From: Chloroflexota bacterium
GTDB lineage: Bacteria > Chloroflexota > Dehalococcoidia > UBA1151 > TMED-70
Direction: 5' to 3'
DNA: 8,330 nucleotides
Assembly (NCBI GenBank): GCA_002719425.1
Contig: PBHA01000011.1
Coordinates: 18,216 to 26,545, forward strand
Below are positions 1-7,239 of the stretch, piece after piece. Position 1 is the first letter of the stretch. Every line of letters begins with the position of its first letter. A program made the translations under genes and the position numbers. A model generated the notes under the pieces. The model ran no database searches, had not been told where the DNA came from, and saw only the letters and a program-made list of their open reading frames with translations.

Positions 1-638
1 ATGTCACTGTTAGATATAAAATTCTTTTTTGAAGTCTTAATTTTTTCTAAAAATTCAACGTCTGGTCTTTTATTAATCACATAAGCAATTATAGGTCCCG
101 TTAGGATAAATAAAAAACCTAAAATTATTAGAGTTGATCTCCAACCAAGTTCTTCCATTGAAAGAACCATTAAAGGCATAAAGAAACCCCCAAAAGAACT
201 TCCTCCTATAACCCAACTCATTGCAGTAGCTCTTTTATGTGGCATCCATACATTAACTGCTGACATTGAAGGAACAAAACCTCCAATACTAACCCCTAAA
301 GATACAAGTAGATAAGATAAGTAGTAAAAAATTATGGTATTGATAGTACTTAGCCAAAATAAACCTATGCTTGCTATAAAAAAACCTATTAGAATCATTT
401 TCCATGCACCAAATCTATCAGTAAGATAGCCTTCTAGTGGACCCAACAGTGCTCCTCCAAATCTTCCGAAAGAAGCTACTCCAGATACAATAGCTCTTGA
501 CCAGTTGAATTCTTCTTCTATAGCCTTAAAAATAATACTTCCACCTGTAAAGGTTGGGACGCTAGATATAGCTGTATTAATACCTCCAGCAATACTAATC
601 CACCATCCGTAATAAATTTTTTTAATTTTGTTTTTCAT
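1..638 (-). CDS. MFS transporter, N-terminal part (runs off left edge)
   Basis: This is the first 212 residues of a major facilitator superfamily permease of the inner membrane; the C-terminal half lies outside the window. It opens MKNKIKKIYYGWW, followed by hydrophobic stretches that fit six transmembrane helices (about residues 11-32, 48-68, 80-97, 101-125, 137-160 and 168-190). The MFS loop 2-3 signature GYLTDRFG is at 70-77. The YYGWW opening, the F-x-W-S-R motif near 44-48 and GPLEG at 66-70 resemble the monocarboxylate/oxalate-formate antiporter-like branch, so an organic-acid substrate is plausible but not shown. The ATG at 636-638 is the only ATG that keeps the family N-terminus. A TTG at 660-662 is in frame but would add residues encoded by a palindrome. 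No Shine-Dalgarno is visible. The gene follows gpmA in the same direction after 56 bp that hold possible operators, so it may be controlled separately from the cluster upstream. Confidence 0.9.
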   Translation of the reverse strand, partial: MKNKIKKIYYGWWISIAGGINTAISSVPTFTGGSIIFKAIEEEFNWSRAIVSGVASFGRFGGALLGPLEGYLTDRFGAWKMILIGFFIASIGLFWLSTINTIIFYYLSYLLVSLGVSIGGFVPSMSAVNVWMPHKRATAMSWVIGGSSFGGFFMPLMVLSMEELGWRSTLIILGFLFILTGPIIAYVINKRPDVEFLEKIKTSKKNFISNSD

Positions 639-643
639 CGAAA

Positions 644-657
644 TACGTGTACACGTA
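644..657. promoter_or_regulatory. Perfect 14-bp palindrome at the MFS translation start region
   Basis: TACGTGTACACGTA is its own reverse complement and ends 5 bp before the MFS start codon. In DNA it could be the operator of a dimeric repressor. In mRNA it could fold as a 5-bp stem with a GTAC loop just where a ribosome-binding site would sit; none is recognisable there. The binding protein is unknown and no regulator gene is in the window. Confidence 0.45.
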
Positions 658-682
658 AACAAGTACCCAATAACAGGTAAAC
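650..682 (-). repeat. Direct repeat GTTTAC(C/G)TGT(T/A), 22 bp apart
   Basis: On the minus strand two 11-mers, at 682-672 and 660-650, match at 9 of 11 positions and start 22 bp apart, about two helical turns. They would place two binding sites on the same face of the DNA upstream of the MFS gene. One copy overlaps the LacI-like dyad and the other overlaps the 14-bp palindrome, so all three signals may be parts of a single regulatory unit. Confidence 0.35.
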
Positions 683-691
683 GTTTCCGTG
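674..691. promoter_or_regulatory. LacI-family-like operator dyad (AAACGTTT core)
   Basis: The dyad is centred on the CG at 682/683, with a perfect AAACGTTT core (679-686). Seven of nine positions per half-site pair out to 674-691. A central CG flanked by A and T runs is the usual look of LacI/GalR-family operators. It sits in the gap upstream of the MFS gene, so control of that transporter is the natural inference. The match is by appearance only. Confidence 0.35.
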
Positions 692-694
692 TAG

Positions 695-1372
695 TTAATT
701 ATCTTTTAAGAATCCATGATTTTTATACAAATAAATTATTGGGATTCCAGTTTGAATTTCTACTTTTTCTACTGATTTTTCAGATAAATTTTCTATTATC
801 TTTGTAAGAGCTCTTATACTATTACCGTGCGCAGCAATTAATATATTCTTTTGCGATTCTAATGTAGGTATTATTATCTCGTTATAAAAAAATTTTACTC
901 TATTTACGGTATCTTTGAGTGATTCTCCTCTACTAATACCTTCTTTAGGGATATCTTTGAATAATGGATTGTCAAATTGTAATTGGTAATCTCTATCATT
1001 CAGTTTTGGAGGCTTTGTATTAAAACTTCTTCTCCATTTTAGTAATTGTTCATTACCATATTTTATGGATGTTTCTGCTTTGTTTAATCCTTGTAAATCT
1101 CCATAATGCCTTTCGTTTAGCCTCCAATCTTTTTTTATTACAACTAAATTATTTTTTGATTTATCTAGGATTATTTTTCCAGTATCAAATGCTCTTCTAA
1201 ATATTGAGCTATATGCCAGATGTATTTTTAATTTTTTTTCTAGTAAAAGTTTTCCTGCTAATTCTGCCTCTTTTATGCCATCTTCTGATAGATCTATATC
1301 AGTCCATCCTGTAAATCTATTTTCTAAATTCCATAAGCTTTTACCGTGCCTTACCAGAACTAATGAACTCAT
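695..1372 (-). CDS. gpmA: 2,3-bisphosphoglycerate-dependent phosphoglycerate mutase
   Basis: This 225-aa cytosolic enzyme interconverts 3- and 2-phosphoglycerate in glycolysis/gluconeogenesis through a phosphohistidine. The histidine-phosphatase motif is RHGKS, with R8 and the phosphorylated H9. It is followed by ENRFTGWTDIDLS (17-29), R60, NERHYGDLQGLNKAE (86-100, with the likely acid/base E87) and AAHGNS with the second catalytic H182. This is the full dPGM pattern, and the length is slightly below the roughly 230-250 usual for the family. The start is the ATG at 1370-1372, which has AGAGGA 4 nt upstream and gives MSSLVLVRHG, the family N-terminus. An in-frame TTG at 1408 would add 12 atypical residues. 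The motif has Lys where many homologues have Glu or Gln (RHGES/RHGQS). The gene lies 32 bp after the DUF192 gene, probably in the same transcript. Confidence 0.95.
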   Translation of the reverse strand: MSSLVLVRHGKSLWNLENRFTGWTDIDLSEDGIKEAELAGKLLLEKKLKIHLAYSSIFRRAFDTGKIILDKSKNNLVVIKKDWRLNERHYGDLQGLNKAETSIKYGNEQLLKWRRSFNTKPPKLNDRDYQLQFDNPLFKDIPKEGISRGESLKDTVNRVKFFYNEIIIPTLESQKNILIAAHGNSIRALTKIIENLSEKSVEKVEIQTGIPIIYLYKNHGFLKDN

Positions 1373-1376
1373 ATTT

Positions 1377-1382
1377 TCCTCT
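1377..1382 (-). promoter_or_regulatory. Ribosome-binding site deciding the gpmA start
   Basis: The minus strand reads AGAGGA, then AAAT, then ATG. This is one of the few clear Shine-Dalgarno sequences in the window and fixes the gpmA start at 1372 rather than at the TTG at 1408. Confidence 0.7.
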
Positions 1383-1404
1383 AATTTTTGATACTGATAT
1401 ACTA

Positions 1405-1944
1405 TCAATAATTTATGATAAGTTGAATATCTTCAGTCTCTTTTGATGACATTATTTTTCGGATAAACTTATTATCTTTTGATATTTCTAACGCGTTTAT
1501 ATAATTTTTAGTGGGGGAATAATTTCGGGATTCTAAATAACATCTTTGTTTGTGTGAATTTTTTGATTCAAAAAAATCTCTTTTGCAGGGCAACATATTT
1601 GATTTTGATACCGCAGTTCCATTTTTGTCAAAATATATTATTGATAAGGGTATATAAGTTTTATACATCCAAAATGCTCTGTCTTGTTCTAATTCATAGT
1701 TAAATATCATTCCATCAACCTCTTCAGGAAGATTTCTGATACACATTAAGCCCCTTTCGTGTTGTTTTTGTGTTTCTGCAACAAAAACTCTCATAGGCAA
1801 GTAGTCTAAATTATTTTTCAGACCAATAGATATAGTTTTGAATTCTATTTCTGTATCATCACAATTATTGTAATAATCAATCAGATCATTATCTAAATTG
1901 CAAGAAAAAATAAAGAAGGCTGAAATAAATAGGATTATTTTCAT
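1405..1944 (-). CDS. DUF192 family protein, probable lipoprotein
   Basis: This is a 179-aa protein. The N-terminus MKIILFISAFFIFSC is a short lysine-led hydrophobic stretch ending in a lipobox-like IFSC, so C15 is probably lipidated after signal peptidase II cleavage and the protein anchored to a membrane outside the cytoplasm. Residues from about 50 to 155 follow the DUF192 pattern: VFVAET, then RGLMCIRNLP, GMIFNY, AFWMYKTYIPLSIIYFD and a late MLPC. DUF192 proteins are small secreted beta-rich domains of unknown biochemical role. The domain here lacks the compact ending usual in family members and carries a polar tail (about 155-179). The start ATG overlaps the ispH stop as ATGA (1941-1944), so translation is likely coupled to ispH. 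The gene ends 32 bp before gpmA. Family assignment is firm; function is unknown. Confidence 0.85.
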   Translation of the reverse strand: MKIILFISAFFIFSCNLDNDLIDYYNNCDDTEIEFKTISIGLKNNLDYLPMRVFVAETQKQHERGLMCIRNLPEEVDGMIFNYELEQDRAFWMYKTYIPLSIIYFDKNGTAVSKSNMLPCKRDFFESKNSHKQRCYLESRNYSPTKNYINALEISKDNKFIRKIMSSKETEDIQLIINY

Positions 1945-2852
1945 TCATTTAATAATTCTTTTACTTTTCTGGGTATTTCGAACTTAATATCTTCTTTAAT
2001 ATCATCAAATTTATACACATTAGATGGATCTAATCTCTTAATTATTTCGAAAACTAATTTATCTGGAGTTGATGCTCCTGAGGTAAGTCCAATTTTATCT
2101 ACGCCTTTCAACCATTCATCCTTAATTTCATCAAATGAATTTATAAGATAGGCTTTCGTCCCAGATTGAATAGATACATCTTTTAATCTGTTGCAATTTG
2201 AAGAGTTAGAAGCACCAACTACTAAAATCAAATCCACTTTTTTAGCAAGTTTTACAGTAACTTCTTGTCTGTTTGTGGTTGCATAGCAAATATCATTTCT
2301 TACTAAAGCTTTAGGATGTACAGATTTTATCTTATTTATTGTTTCTTGTGTGTCTCTAACAGATAAAGTTGTTTGTGATAGAACTATTACATCATCATCT
2401 GTTGATTTCTCAAGGTTAAACTTTTCTCTGTCATCAATGATTTTCATATTTGCTTGACCTGATGTTCCAATTACTTCTTGGTGGCCTTTATGTCCTACAA
2501 GAATAATTTTTTTACCCTCTTTAGAATATTTTTTTGCCTCATTGTGAACCTTAGTTACTAGGGGACAGGTAGCATCAATTACAGTAATATTTTTCTCCCT
2601 GGCTAATTTATAATCTTCTGGGGGAGATCCATGAGCAGAAAAAACTACAACTGAATTATTAGGTATTTCTGAAACTTTTTCTACAGTTATAGCTCCTTTG
2701 GACTCTACTTCAGATACAACAACCGGATTGTGTACGATTTGATGTTTTACGTAAACAGGTGCTCCATATTTTTCTAAAGCAATTTCTACTAAATCTATAG
2801 CCAAAACTACTCCAGCGCAGAAACCTCTAGGACTTGCTAAATAAATATCCAT
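1941..2852 (-). CDS. ispH: 4-hydroxy-3-methylbut-2-enyl diphosphate reductase
   Basis: IspH (LytB) is the last enzyme of the MEP pathway. It reduces HMBPP to IPP and DMAPP with a [4Fe-4S] cluster in the cytosol. The 303-aa product is full length. The three cluster ligands are C12 (SPRGFCAGV), C96 (VIDATCPLV) and C189 (NDICYATTNRQ). The substrate-binding histidines are H41, H74 (SAHGSPP) and H124, with the proton-relay Glu E126. The diphosphate-binding loop is NSSNCNRL (216-223), with Cys at 220 where many homologues have Ser, and TSGAST is at 257-262. The ATG at 2852 gives the standard MDIYLASPRGFCAGV start; no Shine-Dalgarno precedes it. It is the first gene of the minus-strand cluster, divergent from prs, and its TGA overlaps the DUF192 ATG. 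The organism therefore uses the MEP route for isoprenoids. Confidence 0.97.
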   Translation of the reverse strand: MDIYLASPRGFCAGVVLAIDLVEIALEKYGAPVYVKHQIVHNPVVVSEVESKGAITVEKVSEIPNNSVVVFSAHGSPPEDYKLAREKNITVIDATCPLVTKVHNEAKKYSKEGKKIILVGHKGHQEVIGTSGQANMKIIDDREKFNLEKSTDDDVIVLSQTTLSVRDTQETINKIKSVHPKALVRNDICYATTNRQEVTVKLAKKVDLILVVGASNSSNCNRLKDVSIQSGTKAYLINSFDEIKDEWLKGVDKIGLTSGASTPDKLVFEIIKRLDPSNVYKFDDIKEDIKFEIPRKVKELLNE

Positions 2853-2992
2853 AATTTTAATTACTTATTCTAAAATTATATTATTTTTTTTTCAGTTTAC
2901 CTAGATTAGAAATATTTTATTGCTTTAATATTTGTTAAATTATTATTTTTTTTTATTTTTTTGATAGATTATGAATATACATTTTTTAGATT
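2853..2992. other. AT-rich divergent intergenic region, ispH / prs
   Basis: The 140 bp between the two divergent start codons must hold promoters for both gene clusters. By count only about 11% is G or C. It contains T-tracts at about 2883-2892 and 2946-2962 that could act as UP-like or bent DNA. TTGATA (2961-2966) and TATACA (2976-2981) lie near the prs ATG but are not properly spaced from each other, so I do not assign a prs promoter. No ORF, RNA gene, riboswitch-like structure or terminator was seen. No Shine-Dalgarno precedes prs. Confidence 0.6.
2875..2880 (-). promoter_or_regulatory. Candidate -10 box for the ispH cluster
   Basis: The minus strand reads TATAAT (2880 to 2875), an exact sigma-70 -10 consensus. 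It would put the transcript start near 2868, about 16 nt before the ispH ATG. No good -35 hexamer lies 16-18 bp upstream, and the region is so AT-rich that such a hexamer can occur by chance. Confidence 0.35.
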
Positions 2993-3940
2993 ATGAAAAA
3001 TACACAAAAAGGACCACTTATTATTAGTGGTAATGCTCATAATAACTTAGCTATTGATATCGCTAATTACATTGGTCAGGATCTAACCAAAGCAGAGGTC
3101 TTTAAGTTCAATAATGATAATACTTTTGTAAAAATTCTTGAAAATGTAAGAGAGAGAGATGTATTTATTATTCAACCCACTGCTTTTCCCGTGAACGATA
3201 ATATTATGGAACTCCTAATTATGATTGATGCAGCTAAAAGAGCATCTGCAGGTAGAATAACTGCTGTTATTCCTTATTTTTCATATGCAAGAACTGATAA
3301 AAAAGATCAACCCAGAGTACCAATCACAGGAAGATTGATTGCTGACCTTATTACCACTGCAGGGGCAGATAGGGTAATGATGATGGATCTACATGCTGGT
3401 CAAGTTCAAGGATTTTTTTCAGCGACCGTTGATGAATTAACTGCTTTACCAATACTAGCGACTTATTTTATTGAAAAGAAACTAGAAGATTGGGTTGTTG
3501 TTTCTCCTGACATTGGAGGAACAAAGAGAGCTAGAGATTTTGCTAATAAACTTGGTGCCCCTCTTGCAATTATAGAAAAAAGAAGAATTGGAAATAAAGA
3601 CACTGTTGAAACACTGAATATAATAGGTGAAGTAGAAAATCGTTCAGCTATTCTTTTTGACGATGAAATAAATACTGGTGGGACAATGATTGCCGGCTCT
3701 AAAATTTTAAAAGATAATAAAGTTAAGGATGTTTATGTAGCAGCTACTCATGGTATTTTTCCTAACGGTTCATTAGAAAAAATAATTAGTTCTGAAGAGA
3801 TTAGAGAGATTGTTGTTACCAATAGTCTACCAATAGATTTTAATAGCCCTAAATTAAAAATTTTATCCATTTCAGAACTTTTTGGAGAGGCAATTAAGAG
3901 AACCAATCGTGGTGATTCTGTAGGCGCTTTATTCCTTTAG
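2993..3940 (+). CDS. prs: Ribose-phosphate pyrophosphokinase (PRPP synthetase)
   Basis: This 315-aa cytosolic enzyme makes PRPP from ribose 5-phosphate and ATP for purine, pyrimidine, His, Trp and NAD synthesis. The length is standard for class I enzymes. Visible signatures are FKFNNDNTFVKILENVRERDVF (about 37-58, carrying the N-terminal ATP/regulatory region), YARTDKKDQPRVPITGR (98-114), MMDLHAGQVQGFF with the metal-ligand H133, SPDIGGTKRAR, the catalytic flexible loop EKRR (195-198) and the PRPP-binding loop FDDEINTGGT (222-231). The last has DEI and GGT where the E. coli type has DDMIDTGGT, a variant I associate with Chloroflexota and relatives. The ATG gives MKNTQKGPLIISGNAH, matching the family; no Shine-Dalgarno is obvious. 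prs is the first gene of the plus-strand operon and ends 9 bp before secA. Confidence 0.97.
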   Translation: MKNTQKGPLIISGNAHNNLAIDIANYIGQDLTKAEVFKFNNDNTFVKILENVRERDVFIIQPTAFPVNDNIMELLIMIDAAKRASAGRITAVIPYFSYARTDKKDQPRVPITGRLIADLITTAGADRVMMMDLHAGQVQGFFSATVDELTALPILATYFIEKKLEDWVVVSPDIGGTKRARDFANKLGAPLAIIEKRRIGNKDTVETLNIIGEVENRSAILFDDEINTGGTMIAGSKILKDNKVKDVYVAATHGIFPNGSLEKIISSEEIREIVVTNSLPIDFNSPKLKILSISELFGEAIKRTNRGDSVGALFL

Positions 3941-3949
3941 AAAACACAA

Positions 3950-6529
3950 ATGTTCAATTTCTTAAAAAAAATAATAAAAAATTCAAATGATGAAGAGATA
4001 AAAAATTTATCAAAAATAGTTGATCAGATTAATTCTCTTGAGGGGAAATATAAATCTCTTAGTGATTCTGATATAAAAAGAACAACTGAAGTCTTAAAAG
4101 AGAAATATAAAACAGATCAATCCCTGGATTCTATTCTTCCAGAAGCGTTTGCATTAGTTCGTGAAGCTTCCAAAAGATGCTTAGGTATGAGACATTTTGA
4201 TGTTCAATTATTAGGAGGTCTTTGCTTACACCAGGGTAAAATTTCTGAGATGAGAACTGGTGAAGGAAAAACCTTAGTTGCGACTCTACCTGCTTATTTG
4301 AATACATTATCAGGTGGAACTGTTCATATAGTTACGGTTAATGATTATCTTGCCAAAAGAGATTCAGTTTGGATGGGTAAAATCTATAATTTCTTAGGAC
4401 TAAGTGTTGGATGTATTCAAAATAATGGATCTTTTATTCTACGAGAAGAATCAAATGGTAATTTGAGTTTAGAAGACTTAACAAGGCCTGAAGTTTACAA
4501 AGCTGATATTGTTTACGGCACAAATAATGAGTTTGGTTTTGACTACCTTCGAGATAATATGGCACAAGAATCTAAAGAAAAAGTTCAAAGAGAACTTGAT
4601 TTTGCAATAGTTGATGAGGTTGATAATATTCTAATTGATGAGGCTAGAACCCCATTAATTATTTCTGGTCCTGCACCTGATAAATCTCAAGACTATAAAA
4701 AATTCTCAAAAATAGCTTCAAAATTGAAATTAGAAGATGATTATCAAGTTGATGCAAAAAGACAATCTGTGGCTCTTACTGAAATAGGAATAGACAAAGT
4801 AGAAAAAGATTTAAAAATAGATAATTTGTATGCTGAAGAAAATCAAATTTATTCACATCTTCTTGAAAATGCAATCAAAGCTGAAAATTTTTACATAAAA
4901 AATGATCAGTATGTGGTGAGGGATTCTGAAATAATCATAGTAGATGAATTTACTGGAAGATTAATGGAAGGGAGAAGATATTCTGACGGGCTTCATCAAG
5001 CTATAGAATCAAAAGAATCTGTCACAATTAGAAGAGAATCTGTTACATACGCTACAATCACATTACAAAATTATTTTAGACTATATAATAAATTGTCAGG
5101 TATGACAGGAACAGCTGCTACTGAAGCTGAGGAATTTCAAAAAATTTACAAACTAGATGTTTTGGAAATTCCAACAAATAAATTGTCTCTTAGGGATGAT
5201 TTGCCTGATCAAATTTATATGACTGAGGAAGCAAAATGGAGAGCTGTAACCGAAAAAATAAAAGAATTAAATTCAAAAGGAACTCCTATACTTGTAGGTA
5301 CTACTACAATTGAAAAATCAGAATTTTTATCTAAACTTCTTAAGTCCAGCGGATTAAAATGTAACATCCTAAATGCAAAGCAACATGAATCTGAAGCAAA
5401 AATCATTTCTCAAGCTGGGGCCCCTTTTTCTATAACTGTTTCAACAAATATGGCAGGAAGAGGTACTGACATCATATTAGGAGGGAATCCAGAAAACTAT
5501 TCTGATTTAAAAGAATGGGAAGGAAATAACAAAAAAGTTTTAGAATCTGGTGGTTTGTATGTGATTGGAACTGAGCGTCATGAATCTAGAAGAATAGACA
5601 ATCAGTTAAGAGGAAGATCTGGAAGGCAAGGAGACCCCGGGACAACCCAATTTTTTATTTCAACTGAAGACACTCTTGTAAGAAGATTTGGAGGAGATAG
5701 AATAAAATCTGCTATGAGTATGTTTAATTGGGATGAAAATGAAGCTGTAGAAAATAAGATGATCTCTCGATCAATAGAATCTGCTCAATCAAAAGTCGAA
5801 GCATACCATTTTGAAATAAGAAAAACATTAGTGGACTATGATGATGTTATGAACACACAAAGAGATGTTATCTATAAATTGAGATCTAAAGCTTTATTTT
5901 CTGAAGACTTAAGTCAAGAAATTTTTGATTATATAGAGTCTGAAATGTCCGATTATTTTTTAAATTTTGATGAAACTTACGAAAACGATATAAATAAAAT
6001 AGCTTTTCTACGTAATTATTTCCCCGAGAGTAATATAAATGAATTATCTGAATCAAGTCAATTTAATAAAGATATCCTTTTACAAAAAGCTGAAAGTATT
6101 TATTTATATCGAAAAGAAAGTCTTTCAGAAGAATTATCAAATAAATTAGATAGTCAGATTTTTATACATGCAATAGATTCAAAGTGGGTTGAACATTTGA
6201 CTATGATGGATAATATGCGACAATCTATTGGCCTTGAAGCAATAGGTCAAAGAAATCCTTTGATTCAGTATAAGAAAATGGGTTTTGATATGTTTTCACT
6301 TCTAATGACTCAAATTAAATCTCAAATAGCTAGTGACGCAATTAGAGTAAGTAATATCCAAAAATCTAATGACAGAGTTTATAAAGAACAAAAAAGTAAC
6401 TTTGAAGATACAAAAAGGAATATGGAGCTTGCATCAAATAGTGTTGGAGGATCTAAAGAAAATCTTTCTAGGCAAGATAGAAGAAGGCTGGAGAGAATGA
6501 ATAGAAAAAACTCTAAAAAAAGAAGATAA
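3950..6529 (+). CDS. secA: Preprotein translocase ATPase SecA
   Basis: SecA is the motor that pushes unfolded preproteins through SecYEG at the cytoplasmic membrane. The 859-aa protein is complete. NBD1 contains Walker A MRTGEGKT (101-108), Walker B VDEVD (221-225) and TNNEFGFDYLRDNM (191-204). The preprotein cross-linking domain spans about 228-372, followed by GMTGTAATE (384-392). NBD2 contains STNMAGRGTD (498-507) and the arginine-finger region RIDNQLRGRSGRQGDPG (548-564). The helical scaffold/two-helix finger is near 730-810 (KWVEHL, then IGLEAIGQRNPL). Two points differ from E. coli SecA: the NBD1 loop at about 155-188 is some 14 residues longer, and the C-terminus is a basic tail (RRRLERMNRKNSKKRR) without the CxCx8C[HC] zinc site that binds SecB. 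The start gives a typical MFNFLKKII. The gene sits 9 bp after prs and 2 bp before the next gene. Confidence 0.97.
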   Translation: MFNFLKKIIKNSNDEEIKNLSKIVDQINSLEGKYKSLSDSDIKRTTEVLKEKYKTDQSLDSILPEAFALVREASKRCLGMRHFDVQLLGGLCLHQGKISEMRTGEGKTLVATLPAYLNTLSGGTVHIVTVNDYLAKRDSVWMGKIYNFLGLSVGCIQNNGSFILREESNGNLSLEDLTRPEVYKADIVYGTNNEFGFDYLRDNMAQESKEKVQRELDFAIVDEVDNILIDEARTPLIISGPAPDKSQDYKKFSKIASKLKLEDDYQVDAKRQSVALTEIGIDKVEKDLKIDNLYAEENQIYSHLLENAIKAENFYIKNDQYVVRDSEIIIVDEFTGRLMEGRRYSDGLHQAIESKESVTIRRESVTYATITLQNYFRLYNKLSGMTGTAATEAEEFQKIYKLDVLEIPTNKLSLRDDLPDQIYMTEEAKWRAVTEKIKELNSKGTPILVGTTTIEKSEFLSKLLKSSGLKCNILNAKQHESEAKIISQAGAPFSITVSTNMAGRGTDIILGGNPENYSDLKEWEGNNKKVLESGGLYVIGTERHESRRIDNQLRGRSGRQGDPGTTQFFISTEDTLVRRFGGDRIKSAMSMFNWDENEAVENKMISRSIESAQSKVEAYHFEIRKTLVDYDDVMNTQRDVIYKLRSKALFSEDLSQEIFDYIESEMSDYFLNFDETYENDINKIAFLRNYFPESNINELSESSQFNKDILLQKAESIYLYRKESLSEELSNKLDSQIFIHAIDSKWVEHLTMMDNMRQSIGLEAIGQRNPLIQYKKMGFDMFSLLMTQIKSQIASDAIRVSNIQKSNDRVYKEQKSNFEDTKRNMELASNSVGGSKENLSRQDRRRLERMNRKNSKKRR

Positions 6530-6531
6530 TT

Positions 6532-7239
6532 ATGACAGCTTTTAAGCAAGAAGAAAATTTTTTTATCGAAGCTTCATCTGAAATAACAAAAAGTAATTTC
6601 AAAGAAAAAATACTTTCTATTATTGGGGATTGGAAAATTGATAACAAAAATAATTATGATTACTTAATTATGAATGAAGCCTTTAATTGGAAAAGATTAG
6701 CGATCAGAATAATTAGATATCTAAAAGTCGAAAAAGAGTTGCAAAATTTGATAATTGAATGGCTCATGATTCCTCATCTTTATGCAACTTTGTCAGAAGA
6801 AAGATTTAAGAAATTAATCGGATTCGAAAAGTATAATGCCTACTTGTCATATTTTTATGGAATCACAATAGAAAGATGTCTCATATCATACGTAGAAGAA
6901 GAATTATTAAAAAAACAAATTTCCTATGGAAATTTTGTAAGATATCAACCTGAAGAAGTTTATTCAAAGATATATAATTTAGAGTATGACGATTTGATGA
7001 ATGAATTTTTAATTAAATTTCGTTTTGATAGATTAAAACTTTCTGAAGTCGAATATGAAAATTTTACATACTGGTGCTTTAAGAAAAGAATTGAAAATTC
7101 TGATCCTTCGAAATTGGCTTCAGACACTAAGAAAGGTACAACTTTTTTGTATAAGTTTTTAGAATCTGAAAATAGGAGGATCAATGATAAAAAAAATAAT
7201 TACAGCAAAAGAAAAAAAAATATTGATTTTGTTTTTTGA
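6532..7239 (+). CDS. Hypothetical protein between secA and valS
   Basis: I do not recognise this 235-aa protein. It has no signal peptide or convincing membrane segment and should be cytoplasmic. It looks largely alpha-helical, with alternating acidic, basic and aromatic residues. A central block reads IPHLYATLSEERFKKLIG (80-97), then KYNAYLSYFYGITIERCL (100-117), then VEEELLKKQ (121-129). This aromatic and charged core is the most likely conserved part. The only cysteines are C116 and C182, and no metal site or nucleotide-binding loop is visible. The C-terminal tail from about 212 is rich in Lys, Arg and Asn and probably disordered. It starts 2 bp after the secA stop with a weak AAGAAG-like site, which strongly suggests co-transcription with prs-secA. 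Its codon use resembles its neighbours. The last 56 bases overlap a possible small ORF in another frame. Confidence 0.8.
   Translation: MTAFKQEENFFIEASSEITKSNFKEKILSIIGDWKIDNKNNYDYLIMNEAFNWKRLAIRIIRYLKVEKELQNLIIEWLMIPHLYATLSEERFKKLIGFEKYNAYLSYFYGITIERCLISYVEEELLKKQISYGNFVRYQPEEVYSKIYNLEYDDLMNEFLIKFRFDRLKLSEVEYENFTYWCFKKRIENSDPSKLASDTKKGTTFLYKFLESENRRINDKKNNYSKRKKNIDFVF

Noticed and set aside
1373..1408. Longer gpmA starting at TTG 1408
   Set aside because: The added 12 residues are not part of the family N-terminus, while the ATG at 1372 has AGAGGA at proper spacing and gives the expected MSSLVLVRHG.
2895..2902. GTTTACCT shared between the ispH-prs gap and the MFS upstream region (675-682)
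   Set aside because: An 8-bp match without dyad context or the second repeat is too short to claim a common regulator.
2946..2962. T-tract as an intrinsic terminator
   Set aside because: No GC-containing hairpin precedes it and it lies between two divergent gene starts, so no transcript needs to end there.
5215..5406. 63-codon minus-strand frame inside secA
   Set aside because: It lies wholly antisense to the well-conserved NBD2 coding region, and its protein has no recognisable features.
6960..7184. 74-codon minus-strand frame inside the hypothetical gene
   Set aside because: It is antisense to a co-directional operon gene, with composition explained by the opposite frame and no ribosome-binding site or neighbour support.
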